From assembly GCA_028818385.1 (NCBI GenBank), contig JAPPNY010000219.1, positions 1,414 through 27,702 of the forward strand: a DNA stretch of 26,289 bases, written 5' to 3'. Below, one piece after another: positions 7,584 to 16,083 of this stretch. The notes beneath the pieces are model-generated. The model searched no databases and was not told the DNA's origin. It saw nothing but the letters and a program-made list of their open reading frames with translations. A program made the translations under genes and the position numbers. The stretch is from Spirochaetaceae bacterium. Lineage in GTDB: Bacteria > Spirochaetota > Spirochaetia > SZUA-6 > Bin103. Every line of letters starts with the position of its first letter. Position 1 is the stretch's first letter.

Positions 7584-8791
7584 GCGCCCGCGGCCTCCGG
7601 CCGCCAGTGCACGGCCTCCAGGCGCGTGCGGCCGGCGACGGTGTTGGCGCAGACCGTGATCACCCCTTGCGTGCCGCCGGCGATGGTGCCGGGATAGGAG
7701 GAGCCCGTGTTGGGGTCTTCCCCCTCGCCCTGGCTGATCACGTAGGTCTCGTCCCGCCAGGTGGCGCCCTCATCATGGCTCACGCGGGCGCGGACGCCGG
7801 TATGGGCGAGGTCGTCGGGGTAGCGGTGCAGGTACTGCAGCACCAGCGAGCCGTCGTCCAGCCGGGCAAGGTCCGCCGAGCACTGCAGGAACGAGGTGAC
7901 CGGCCGCTCGTCGACCCAGGTTCGGCCGCCGTCGGCGGACTCGGTGAGGTGGGTGTTCTTGATGCGGTTGGTGCTCTCGTCGCGCTCGCTCGGGCGCTCC
8001 TCGCTGTCGAACTGCGGCCGGTAGCCGGAGGCGATCTTCAGGTCGTACGGCGCGGGAGGATCCCCGGGCTGCCGGTGCCCCCGCTGCTTGCGCACGCAGG
8101 CCAGGAGCGTACCCGACGGGAGCTGGTACAGGTGCCCCTCGGCTGCATGCATGGCCACGCAGGAGCTCTCCGGCCACGTGCGCCCACCGTCGAACGAGCG
8201 CAGCACGTAGAGGAAGACCCCCTGCAGCTCGACCGGCAGCGCGCCGGGATCGGCCGCGGGATCGCCGCCCGGCGCGTGGAAGACGTCCACGGTCAGAAGG
8301 ATCGATCCGTCGGCGAGCTGCAGCAGATCGGAGTTGGCCGCCTGCATGCGCGTGTGCGGAGGCACCATGGGGTTCAGGGGAGCGAGCGACCACGTCCTGC
8401 CGCGATCCTCCGAGCGGCCGATCACGCCCCGCCGGGTGGGCAGGTGGTCGTCGACCATGAAGAGGACCAGGAACGTGTCGTCGCGCAGGATCGCGAACGC
8501 GCCGAGCCACGGCTCGCTTCCCGGATCGGCCGGCTCGAACGGGTCCAGGTCGAGCGCGAACTCGCCGGAGCTCCAGGTGAGCCCTTCGTCGGCGGAGCGC
8601 AGCACGCGCCGGCCGATGCCTGGCCCCATCACGAACAGGTCGCCGTTCGCCGACCGCCGGATCGATCGACACAGCCCGCCGCTCGCCACCTCCGCTACCA
8701 ACTCGACGCGCCGCGCCGGCAGATAGGTCACGCTCCCGCCGCGCACCAGCGCGACGCGGTCGGCTCCAGCGTCGGGTCTCAGGTCGAGCAT
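7580..8791 (-). CDS. Asp-box (BNR/sialidase-superfamily) protein, cytoplasmic
   Basis: The 403-residue protein has five regularly spaced Asp boxes: RSADEGLTW (65-73), RSEDRGRTW (126-134), RSFDGGRTW (198-206), ESADGGRTW (284-292) and SHDEGATW (338-345). This is the count and spacing of a six-bladed sialidase propeller. The FRIP motif typical of classical exo-sialidases is not seen. There is no signal peptide. The frame stays open far upstream, but that part lies antisense to the permease gene. The ATG at 8791 is set by GGGAGG five bases before it. It is the first gene of the minus-strand cassette, coupled by ATGA to the FGE fusion, and is transcribed divergently from the LplB permease 69 bases away. 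Many proteins of this fold act on glycans other than sialosides, so the substrate is open. Confidence 0.82.
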   Translation of the reverse strand: MLDLRPDAGADRVALVRGGSVTYLPARRVELVAEVASGGLCRSIRRSANGDLFVMGPGIGRRVLRSADEGLTWSSGEFALDLDPFEPADPGSEPWLGAFAILRDDTFLVLFMVDDHLPTRRGVIGRSEDRGRTWSLAPLNPMVPPHTRMQAANSDLLQLADGSILLTVDVFHAPGGDPAADPGALPVELQGVFLYVLRSFDGGRTWPESSCVAMHAAEGHLYQLPSGTLLACVRKQRGHRQPGDPPAPYDLKIASGYRPQFDSEERPSERDESTNRIKNTHLTESADGGRTWVDERPVTSFLQCSADLARLDDGSLVLQYLHRYPDDLAHTGVRARVSHDEGATWRDETYVISQGEGEDPNTGSSYPGTIAGGTQGVITVCANTVAGRTRLEAVHWRPEAAGA

Positions 8792-8860
8792 GCGAGCCTC
8801 CCCACCGACCCTACACCCGATCGGGCGGCAGGCGATACGGACGCGCGGGACGCTTCGGGC

Positions 8861-9793
8861 ATGCGGCGCTATGATCAGCAGGCGATGGGTGCCCTCCAGT
8901 ACCTCTGGCGCTACCGGTGGCTGTATGTGCTGGCCCTGCCGGCGGTCGCGGCGGTCATCGTCTTCAACTACCTGCCCATCTACGGTATCTCGCTGGCGTT
9001 CCGGGACTTCAACGCCTCGCTCGGCCCGTTCCGGAGCCCCTGGTCGAAGCCGCTGTTCTACAACTTCTGGTTCCTGCAGGACTCCGAATTCTGGTACGTG
9101 CTGCGCAACACGGTGCGCATCTCCGTCGTCAAGTTCGTCTTCTCCTGGCCGGCCCCCATCGTCCTGGCGCTGCTGCTCAACGAGGTGCGGCGCCCCGGCT
9201 TCAAGCGCGTGGTGCAGACGATCAGCTATCTCCCCCACTTCGTATCCTGGGTGATCCTGGCCGGCATCACCTACCGCGTCCTGGGTTTCGAGGCCGACAG
9301 CCCGATCAACCTGGTGCGTGGCCTGTTCGGCCTGGACCCGGTCGCGCTGATGGGCGACCAGTCCTTCTTTCTGCCGCTGGTGGTGATCACGGCGATCTTC
9401 AAGGAGGTGGGCTGGGGCACGATCATCTACCTGGCCGCCATGAGCACCATCAATCCCGAGCTCTACGAGCAGGGCGAGATCGACGGCGCCGGGCGGCTGC
9501 GCCAGGCGTGGAACATCACGCTGCCGGGAATCCTGCCGATCATCGCCATCCTGCTGGTGCTGCAGATCCCGGCGATCCTTCAGGCCGGCCTCGACCAGAT
9601 CTGGAATCTTGCCAACCCCGCGACCCGCCGGGTCGCCTACATCACCGACATCTACGTGATCCGCATCGGCCTCATGCAGGGGCAGTACTCGTTCGCCACC
9701 GCGGTCGGCCTGATCTATTCGGTCGTCGGGCTGACGCTGACGCTGATCGCCAACCGCGTCTCCAAGGGCTCGGTCGGCCACGGGATTTTCTGA
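8861..9793 (+). CDS. ABC sugar-importer permease, LplB type
   Basis: The 310-residue integral membrane protein matches LplB-type permeases of the CUT1/binding-protein-dependent group from its N-terminus: WRYRWLYVLALPAVAAVIVF as the first membrane helix, then YLPIYGISLAFRDFN. Later come SYLPHFVSWVILAGI and the EAA loop YEQGEIDGAGRLRQAWNITL, which docks the ATPase. Six membrane helices are expected. ATG 8861 gives a normal N-terminus, and ATG 8885 is possible. Neither has a strong ribosome site. It opens the plus-strand operon (permease, Asp-box protein, M19 dipeptidase, second permease), with gaps of 22, 4 and 25 bases. Partners are the YtcP-type permease at 12059 and the solute-binding protein at 14313. 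No ATPase gene is in the window, as is usual where a shared MsmK-like ATPase serves many importers. Confidence 0.88.
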   Translation: MRRYDQQAMGALQYLWRYRWLYVLALPAVAAVIVFNYLPIYGISLAFRDFNASLGPFRSPWSKPLFYNFWFLQDSEFWYVLRNTVRISVVKFVFSWPAPIVLALLLNEVRRPGFKRVVQTISYLPHFVSWVILAGITYRVLGFEADSPINLVRGLFGLDPVALMGDQSFFLPLVVITAIFKEVGWGTIIYLAAMSTINPELYEQGEIDGAGRLRQAWNITLPGILPIIAILLVLQIPAILQAGLDQIWNLANPATRRVAYITDIYVIRIGLMQGQYSFATAVGLIYSVVGLTLTLIANRVSKGSVGHGIF

Positions 9794-9815
9794 GATTCGA
9801 GGGAGGAGACCGCAC

Positions 9816-11045
9816 ATGCCTGGAGCCGAACCGTTCGAGTGCATGCCGATCGCGGAGGACCTCACCCCGTGGGAGGCAAGCGTGGTGACGCTCGCAGACG
9901 ACGCGGTCATGCTCACCTACAGCCTGCGGGAGGTGCGCTACCTGCAGGGCGTCGTCTCGCGCGACCGCTGCCGCACCTGGGAGGAGCCGTTCTTCCTCAG
10001 GTCGGTGTCGGGAGAGCGGATCGTCGGCTGGCGTTCCAGCCCGCTGCGGCTGGCCTCCGGCAAGCTCGGCATCTTCTATTCCACCCTGCCAAAGCAGCCG
10101 GGCCGCGACGGCCGCCTGGGGTTTCGGGTGTCCGCGGACGAGGGGCAGACCTGGTCGGAAGAGACCCTGGTGGACTCCCACTTCGCCGTGTTGCGCAACG
10201 GCTGCGCGCGGGTGCTCGGCGACGGGCGCATCCTCTGCCCCGCCTACCGCTGGGTCACCCACCACCTGGAGGACGCCGAGCAGGATGGCACGCAGCTCTC
10301 CTATTCGTTCGCCTACTTCTCCGACGACGAGGGCGGTACGTGGCAGCGCAGCGCCAACGAGCTGATGATCCGCCACAACGACGTCGAGTACGACCTCGTG
10401 GACGGCAAGGGGTTCCGCCTGGTGGAGGAGGAGCCGCCGGGCCTGCACGAGTACCTGCAGTTCGAGAAGTATGGCGAGCCGGTGGCGGAGGAGCTGCGCG
10501 AGGGCCGGCTGATCAACCTGGCCCGCTGCCGCCTGGGCACGCTGTTCATGAGCTACTCCGCGGACGGCGGCGTGAGCTGGTCGAAGCCGCAGCCGAGCGG
10601 CCTGGCCGCCGCCGACGCGCCGCCGACCACCGCGCGCCTGCCCGGCTCGGGCGACCTCCTGGTGATCTGGAACCAGGCGTCGCCCGACGAGATCGCCTGC
10701 GGCCTGGCCCGGCACCGTCTCTCCAGCGCGGTGTCGTCGGATGAAGGCCGCACCTGGAAGCACTTCAGGAACCTGGAGTCGCTGGACGACGAGTGCCGCC
10801 TGCCGGTGCCGCCCCTGCAGGTGTATCAGCAGCCGATCGACGGCTACAAGCAGCCGATCGACGGCAACCGGTACCACCGGGCGCCCGGCGCGGTGCGCTG
10901 CGCCTATTCGGCGATCACCTTCGTCGGCACCGACGCCGTGATCTGCTACGACTACGGGTGGCGGCCGGACCCGGTCACCGGCAAGCGCAAGCACTTCGGC
11001 ACCAAGGTCAAGGTGGTGCCCTGCGCATGGTTCACGGAAGGGTAA
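9816..11045 (+). CDS. Asp-box (BNR/sialidase-superfamily) protein, cytoplasmic
   Basis: The 409-residue protein carries five Asp-box-like turns: SRDRCRTWEE (48-57, degenerate), SADEGQTWSE (106-115), SDDEGGTWQR (169-178), SADGGVSWSK (248-257) and SSDEGRTWKH (307-316). There is no signal peptide or membrane segment, so it should work on imported material. The start follows GGGAGGAG at 9801-9808. It sits 22 bases after the LplB permease and 4 bases before the dipeptidase, so it is co-expressed with transport. Residues 339-350 contain a short in-frame duplication (QPIDGYKQPIDG). A hydrolase of sialidase fold is likely, but the Arg triad and nucleophile cannot be placed confidently by eye. Confidence 0.8.
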   Translation: MPGAEPFECMPIAEDLTPWEASVVTLADDAVMLTYSLREVRYLQGVVSRDRCRTWEEPFFLRSVSGERIVGWRSSPLRLASGKLGIFYSTLPKQPGRDGRLGFRVSADEGQTWSEETLVDSHFAVLRNGCARVLGDGRILCPAYRWVTHHLEDAEQDGTQLSYSFAYFSDDEGGTWQRSANELMIRHNDVEYDLVDGKGFRLVEEEPPGLHEYLQFEKYGEPVAEELREGRLINLARCRLGTLFMSYSADGGVSWSKPQPSGLAAADAPPTTARLPGSGDLLVIWNQASPDEIACGLARHRLSSAVSSDEGRTWKHFRNLESLDDECRLPVPPLQVYQQPIDGYKQPIDGNRYHRAPGAVRCAYSAITFVGTDAVICYDYGWRPDPVTGKRKHFGTKVKVVPCAWFTEG

Positions 11046-11049
11046 GGCG

Positions 11050-12033
11050 ATGGCGCAACTGACCGACGCGTTCCTGGTGGTGGACGCCCACTGCGACACC
11101 CTGATCCGGCGCCAGAACAAGAGCGACCCGGTTGACCTGACGCGCCCCGACCCGAGCTACCAGATCGACCTGCCGCGCCTGCGCGCGGGCGGCGTCGACT
11201 GCCTGTTCTGCATGGTCGGGGACAGCGATCTCGACGCCTCCGTATCGCTAATCGACTCGATCTACTGCATGTGCGGAGACCCCGACGGGGAATACGCATT
11301 CTGCCGATCCGCCGGCGACGTGCGGCGGGCGCGCGCCGCCGGCAAGATCGCCATCGTGATGACGATCGAGGGGCAGTCGATGTTCCGCGAACGGCTCGGC
11401 CACCTGCGCACGTGGCACCGGCTGGGCGTCCGGATCGCCAACCTCACGCATGGCGGCGGCCGGCCTCCGGAGCTGCAGTACTCGGACAGCTTCTTCGGCT
11501 ACATCACGCCCGCCGAGCGGGAGACCCTGCGGCGGCAGTCCAAGGGGCTGACGCCGTTCGCGCGCGAGGCGCTTGCGGAGATGGCCCGCCTGGCGATGCC
11601 CGTGGACCTGGCGCACAGCAACGATGCGGCGTTCTGGGAGGTGCTGGAGACGGCCGACGTCCCGGTCTGCTACACGCACGGGGGGTGCTACGCGCTTTGC
11701 CCCCACTCCCGCTCGCTGAGCGACGACATGATGCGCGCGCTGGCCGAGCGCGGCGGGGTGATGGGCATCGCCTTCTACCCCGGCTTCATCGACCGGGAGG
11801 AACCGACCCTGGAGCGGCTGGCCGACCACGTGCTGCACGCGCTCGACGTGATGGGACCCGACCACGTGGGCATCGGCTCCGACTTCGACGGCCTGCCGAT
11901 GTGGAGCGAGGCGATCCCCGCCGACGTGTCGCGCCTCGACGACGTGTTCCAGGCGCTGGACCGCCGCGGCGTGGACCGCAAAACCCTGGCGAAGATCGCG
12001 GGCGAGAACTTTCTCCGCCTGCTGCCTCCGTAG
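11050..12033 (+). CDS. Membrane-dipeptidase family (peptidase M19) zinc hydrolase
   Basis: The 327-residue protein has the landmarks of M19 renal/membrane dipeptidases. These are the zinc pair in VVDAHCDT (residues 11-18), the bridging glutamate in IEGQ, ANLTHGG, VDLAHSND, CYTHGGCYALCPHSRSLSD, and near the end GIGSDFDG. Bacterial members cleave dipeptides, often with D-residues, and some act on other amides. There is no signal peptide, so unlike the eukaryotic enzymes it appears cytoplasmic. It starts 4 bases after the Asp-box gene (GGTAAGGCG before ATG) and is followed 25 bases later by the second permease. Its place inside an importer operon suggests that the transported compound contains a peptide or amide bond. 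Confidence 0.87.
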   Translation: MAQLTDAFLVVDAHCDTLIRRQNKSDPVDLTRPDPSYQIDLPRLRAGGVDCLFCMVGDSDLDASVSLIDSIYCMCGDPDGEYAFCRSAGDVRRARAAGKIAIVMTIEGQSMFRERLGHLRTWHRLGVRIANLTHGGGRPPELQYSDSFFGYITPAERETLRRQSKGLTPFAREALAEMARLAMPVDLAHSNDAAFWEVLETADVPVCYTHGGCYALCPHSRSLSDDMMRALAERGGVMGIAFYPGFIDREEPTLERLADHVLHALDVMGPDHVGIGSDFDGLPMWSEAIPADVSRLDDVFQALDRRGVDRKTLAKIAGENFLRLLPP

Positions 12034-12058
12034 GGAGCGCGGGGTAGAGAGAACGGCG

Positions 12059-12988
12059 ATGGTTGCCGGATATCGCCTGACGGCTTCGGAGCGGCTGTTC
12101 GGGGTCGCCAACCACCTGTTTCTGACGCTGTTCGCGCTGGCGACCCTGTACCCGTTCTGGTTCGTGCTGCAGGGGTCGTTCACGGACCCGGGCTTTCCGC
12201 TCCGCTTCCTGTGGCCGAGGGGCTTCTACTACGCCAACTACCAGCAGGTGTTCACGGTCACCGGGATCTGGAAGGCCTACGTGATCACGGTCGCGCGCGT
12301 GGGCGTGGCGGTGCCGCTCACGCTGATGGTCACCGGCGGCGCGGCGTTCGCGCTGACGCGTCCCGAGTTCGTGGGCCGCAACGCCGTGATCCTGCTGTTC
12401 TTCATCACCATGTTCATCAACGGCGGGCTGATCCCCCTGTACATGGTCCTGCGCACCGTCGGCCTGATCAACAACTTCCTGGTCTACGTCATACCGGTCG
12501 TGTTCAACGTGTGGATGATGATCGTCATGAAGACCTCGTTCCGGAGCCTGCCCGACGGGCTGGTGGAGGCGGCGGTGATCGACGGCGCCAACTACTTGAC
12601 GATCTTCTTCCGGATCGTGATCCCGCTGTCGCTGCCCATGATCGCCACGATGGGATTGTTCAACGCCGTGTGGCACTGGAACGACTGGTTCTTCGGCGCT
12701 TTCTACGTGAGCGCGCCCGACCTGCGGCCGCTGCAGACCTTCCTCCAGGAAGCGATCCTCGAAGGCGGGCTGTCCGATCACCTGGCGGCGCTCTGGCACC
12801 ACGGCGGCGGCGCCGGCCGCGACGACCTGCGCCTCGACCACAACGTGCTGAGCCAACTCCATCGCCTCACGCCGGAGTCGCTGAAATTCGCCTTCATCGT
12901 GGTGACGACGGTGCCGATCCTGTGCGTCTACCCCTTCATCCAGCGCTACTTCATCAAGGGCGTGATGATCGGCTCCATCAAGGAATAG
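12059..12988 (+). CDS. ABC sugar-importer permease, YtcP type
   Basis: The 309-residue membrane protein is the partner of the LplB-type permease. Diagnostic parts are FALATLYPFWFVLQGSF in the first helix, LLFFITMFINGGLIPLYMVL, the EAA loop EAAVIDGANYLTIFFRIVIP, and the conserved end PILCVYPFIQRYFIKGVMIG. The loop between LQTFLQEAI and LTPESLKFAF (about residues 226-270) is longer and more polar and glycine-rich than I expect for the family. A compensated frameshift there was considered, but no alternative frame reads better. It is the last gene of the plus-strand operon, and its TAG directly abuts the stop of the convergent gene. Confidence 0.88.
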   Translation: MVAGYRLTASERLFGVANHLFLTLFALATLYPFWFVLQGSFTDPGFPLRFLWPRGFYYANYQQVFTVTGIWKAYVITVARVGVAVPLTLMVTGGAAFALTRPEFVGRNAVILLFFITMFINGGLIPLYMVLRTVGLINNFLVYVIPVVFNVWMMIVMKTSFRSLPDGLVEAAVIDGANYLTIFFRIVIPLSLPMIATMGLFNAVWHWNDWFFGAFYVSAPDLRPLQTFLQEAILEGGLSDHLAALWHHGGGAGRDDLRLDHNVLSQLHRLTPESLKFAFIVVTTVPILCVYPFIQRYFIKGVMIGSIKE

Positions 12989-14203
12989 TCAGATGGCCGT
13001 GACGTCCACCGCGCCGAGCTCGATGTCTTCCTTGTTCACGGAATAGCCGACCAGCAGCCGGCCGGGCTCCTCCAGGCAGCACGGATACATGTAGCCCGGC
13101 AGCTTGAGCAGCCCGAGGATCCGCTGGTCGGTCGGATCGTCGACCAGGATGTGAACGGAATCGAACCGATACCCGTCCTCGCCGATCAGCAGCGTCAGGT
13201 GCATGCGGTTGTGCAGCGTCGCGTTGGCGTTGTTGCACAGGTAGTAGCGGCCGTCGGTCAGCCGCCCCGCGTAGTTGCGCGACATCGCGTCCGGAATGTC
13301 GGAGATCATCGGATCGCTGAAGGTGCGTCCGCCGTCGGTGCTGTGGTTGACCCAGACGCGCCCCGACTGGCTCTCGTCCCGCCAGAAGATGACGATCGTG
13401 CCGTCGTCGGTCTGGTACCAGCTCGACTCGCCGCCGTCCAGCTTCGCCCCGAACGGCTGCGGCAGCGGCAGGGTCTCGGGCTCCTGCAGGATGTCCGCTC
13501 CCGGCCACAGGAGGATCGCCGGCCCGCTGCGCCGGTCGATCGACGCCACGCCGAGGAGCCGGCCTTCGGAGGTCAGGCGAGGCGACTCGTAGGTCGCCGA
13601 CACCCGCTCGGGGAGCTCCGCTTCCCGCGACCAGGTGCTGCCGTCGCATGAGGCGTAGACGTAGGTGCGCGCGTTGTGCCAGTCGGCGTAGTACCCGCCG
13701 CCGACCGCGGTCGAGTCGGGGTCGCGCACGCGTTGCGCCCAGCGGATCAACATGTAGAGCGATCCACCCAGCGCCGTCAGGCCCACGCATTTGTACGAAT
13801 CACGCGTGTCCTCTTCCCCGCCGATCACGGACGCGGGGGCGCTCCAGTCGCGGCCGTCGGCGGAGTGCGAGATGCGCACCTGCTGGCCCTCGGTGTCCTC
13901 GTCGAGGCGGCCGTTCGTGAACCCGTAGTAGTAGCGGCCGTCCAGCGCGGCGAGTTGTGAGTCGATGTTCCAGGAACCGGCCTCGCGGCTGGCGGTATAG
14001 ACGCGCGAGCGTTCGAACGGCGCATAGGGGACGATCGGCGGCACGCGCGCCCGCAACCCCTGGTCGGTGTAGCGCAGGATGCAGCCGCGTTCCTGCAGGC
14101 ACTCCAGGGTGTGGAACTTGCGGAGCTGGTCGGCCGCCTCCGGGCCGAGCATCGTGACGTACGGTCGAGACGCGATCTCCAGGCCTGCCGTGTGCTTCGT
14201 CAT
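12989..14203 (-). CDS. Asp-box (BNR/sialidase-superfamily) protein, cytoplasmic
   Basis: The protein has 404 residues from the chosen ATG (14203), which follows AAGGAGGGG eight bases upstream. The frame extends to an ATG at 14275, but that would translate through a terminator hairpin, so the shorter form is preferred. Propeller turns include SHSADGRDWSAP, SCDGSTWSRE and a good Asp box HSTDGGRTFSD. The protein is the most divergent of the five Asp-box proteins here, with blade-like sequences such as SSWYQTDDGTIVIFW. There is no signal peptide. It lies downstream of the solute-binding-protein gene on the same strand, behind a strong terminator, so it probably depends on readthrough or on its own weak promoter. 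Substrate unknown. Confidence 0.78.
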   Translation of the reverse strand: MTKHTAGLEIASRPYVTMLGPEAADQLRKFHTLECLQERGCILRYTDQGLRARVPPIVPYAPFERSRVYTASREAGSWNIDSQLAALDGRYYYGFTNGRLDEDTEGQQVRISHSADGRDWSAPASVIGGEEDTRDSYKCVGLTALGGSLYMLIRWAQRVRDPDSTAVGGGYYADWHNARTYVYASCDGSTWSREAELPERVSATYESPRLTSEGRLLGVASIDRRSGPAILLWPGADILQEPETLPLPQPFGAKLDGGESSWYQTDDGTIVIFWRDESQSGRVWVNHSTDGGRTFSDPMISDIPDAMSRNYAGRLTDGRYYLCNNANATLHNRMHLTLLIGEDGYRFDSVHILVDDPTDQRILGLLKLPGYMYPCCLEEPGRLLVGYSVNKEDIELGAVDVTAI

Positions 14204-14233
14204 CGGCACCGCCCCTCCTTGGTAGCGTGTACG

Positions 14234-14269
14234 AAAAAATGGCCGAGCGGGAACACTCCCGCTCGGCCA
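14234..14269 (-). terminator. Rho-independent terminator after the solute-binding-protein gene
   Basis: A perfect 13-base-pair stem (14240-14252 with 14257-14269, arms TGGCCGAGCGGGA and TCCCGCTCGGCCA) closes a 4-base loop. Six A residues (14234-14239) flank it on the plus strand, so the minus-strand transcript ends in a U tract. It lies 44 bases past the stop of the solute-binding-protein gene and just upstream of the ribosome site of the next minus-strand gene. Confidence 0.9.
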
Positions 14270-14312
14270 CGCCATCGGTGAATCCGCGGTCGGATCGTCG
14301 TGCGCCCCGCGA

Positions 14313-16025
14313 TTACCAGCCCATCACCGCGGCCCACTCGGCGCGCGGCGTGACGGTGTGCAGCGACTCGCGGTCGTCGACGTTGTTGTCGCTCATCCAC
14401 TGCTCCCACCGCTGCTGGCGCTCCTCGAAGATGGGCCGCCAGTCGGTGATGCCGATCATGCTGGCAACAAAGGCATCGTAGTCGGCCTCGAAGTCGCTGG
14501 AGGTGACCAGCCCCGCGAGAGCGGCGTCGAACCGCTCCAGGGCCGTGGCCACCGCCGACGCCTCGCGCGGCGGCAACGCCACCGTGAGCTGCGAATACGA
14601 CGGGATCGCACTCACCACGGCCGACAGATCGCCGACGCGCTCGCGGATGATGCCGTTCTCGCGCGCCGACTGCTGGCTGTGGTAGGTGAGCCGCGGCTGC
14701 CACGAGCCGTAGTTCGGCGTGCCGAACCAGTGCGCGTGCGGCGTCACCAGCGGCGGCCGTCCCGCCTGAATGGTGATCTCCACCGAGTCCTGCGAGTTGG
14801 CGATCTGACGCGTGTCGTGGGGATTCTTGCCCTGCAGCTCCGGCTTCATGCGCCACACCTCGGGTCCCTCCACGAAGTCCCAGTGCACGCCCAGGTAACC
14901 GGCCGCGAACATGTTGGAGATCCGGCCCTCGTCGGTCATGTGCCATTGGATGAAGCTCATCACCCCGTCGGGGTTGGGGATGTCGGCCGAGACCAGCGAC
15001 GGGTTGGGCTGCTTGTTGACGATCCGGCCCGGCGCGTCCTTGATCGGGTTGGCCATGATGAGGAGCTGCGAGTCGAGCGCGGCCTGCGTCTGCGGCGCGT
15101 CACGGCCGTGCTCCTCGATGAGAGCGGGGACGACGTCGGTGATGAGCGATGCGTACCACGGCTCGCCGGTGGCGACCGCGATGCTGGCCGTCTTCAGCAG
15201 GTCCTGGAATCCGGCCGTGTCCATGATGAACTGACCCTTGCCGAGCAGATCCTCGTTCCAGAGCAGGTTGAGGAACTTGAACGCCTCATAGGTTTCGACC
15301 GACGCCCACTCGGGCAGCAACCGGCTTTCGGCGTCCACTTCCCAGCCGGCTCCCTTGAGCTGATAGATGACGCGGCTGTTGACCGGCGACCAGGCGCTGC
15401 GCCACTGGAACGGGATGACCGGATCGCCCTTGAGGTCGGTCAGGCCGGACGCCTTGACCGCCCGCAGCAGGTCGAGCAGCTCATCGGTGGTCTGTGGATT
15501 GCCGTGCTCCTCGTAGAGGTCCTTGCGGATGTACCAGAGGACGTCCATGGACACGTCCTCGCACTTCACCGCCCATTCCCAGCCGGGCAGGCCGTAGATC
15601 TGGCCGTTGACCTTGTACTTCGACATGTAGCTCTGGCAGGCGCTGGCGATGATCGGGTAGTTCACGGAGTCGCGGAAATACTTGTCGAGCGGCAGCAGCC
15701 GCCCGCCGGCCGCCAGGGCGGCCATGGTCGTGAACGGCATGTTCCACATCAGGTCCGGGAACTGGTCCTGCGCGATCAGGAGCTGCAGCGCCTGGTCGGC
15801 GGTCTGCCCCGTCGGCACCTTGTCGACCCGGTCAACGGTGATACCGAACTTCTCGAGCGCCCATTCGTTGGAGACGTCGAGCAACTCGCCTTCGAAGGGT
15901 CCGCGTGGCACCCCCCAGATCCAGATACCGCGCTCGGGTTCCATCGTTGCGGACTCTCCGCCGCCTTCCGCGTACAGCGGCAGCGTCATGGAGAGAATGA
16001 TCAGAACTGCACCGATTTTTCTCAT
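14313..16025 (-). CDS. Extracellular solute-binding protein of the LplB/YtcP importer
   Basis: The 570-residue protein is within the range of the long LipO-type binding proteins that pair with LplB/YtcP permeases. The N-terminus MRKIGAVLIILSMTLPLYAE is a clear signal peptide, followed by GGGESA. There is no lipobox cysteine, so it is predicted to be free in the periplasm instead of lipid-anchored. Family-like parts are GQTADQALQLLIAQDQFPDL, YGLPGWEWA, WYIRKDLYEEHGNPQTTDEL and MSFIQWHMTDEGR. Many surface tryptophans and aromatics fit sugar stacking. The start follows AAGGGAGG. The gene points away from RraA, converges on the plus-strand operon that holds its permeases, and ends at a strong terminator, as expected for a binding protein made in excess over its partners. 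Confidence 0.87.
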   Translation of the reverse strand: MRKIGAVLIILSMTLPLYAEGGGESATMEPERGIWIWGVPRGPFEGELLDVSNEWALEKFGITVDRVDKVPTGQTADQALQLLIAQDQFPDLMWNMPFTTMAALAAGGRLLPLDKYFRDSVNYPIIASACQSYMSKYKVNGQIYGLPGWEWAVKCEDVSMDVLWYIRKDLYEEHGNPQTTDELLDLLRAVKASGLTDLKGDPVIPFQWRSAWSPVNSRVIYQLKGAGWEVDAESRLLPEWASVETYEAFKFLNLLWNEDLLGKGQFIMDTAGFQDLLKTASIAVATGEPWYASLITDVVPALIEEHGRDAPQTQAALDSQLLIMANPIKDAPGRIVNKQPNPSLVSADIPNPDGVMSFIQWHMTDEGRISNMFAAGYLGVHWDFVEGPEVWRMKPELQGKNPHDTRQIANSQDSVEITIQAGRPPLVTPHAHWFGTPNYGSWQPRLTYHSQQSARENGIIRERVGDLSAVVSAIPSYSQLTVALPPREASAVATALERFDAALAGLVTSSDFEADYDAFVASMIGITDWRPIFEERQQRWEQWMSDNNVDDRESLHTVTPRAEWAAVMGW

Positions 16026-16083
16026 TTGGGTTCCTCCCTTGTTGTGAGAATGGAGTTAGTCGATCATGGTGCGCAGATCACAC

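Noticed and set aside
7607..8860. Plus-strand frame continuous with the LplB permease, which would give a 728-residue protein
   Set aside because: The upstream part is antisense to the Asp-box gene and has no domain; the permease homology begins at about 8861.
8792..9916. Minus-strand extension of the Asp-box gene, which would give a 778-residue protein
   Set aside because: It is antisense to the permease and low-complexity; GGGAGG sets the start at 8791.
9672..11120. Minus-strand 482-residue open frame
   Set aside because: Shadow of the Asp-box gene at 9816-11045, which has clear Asp boxes, a ribosome site and operon context.
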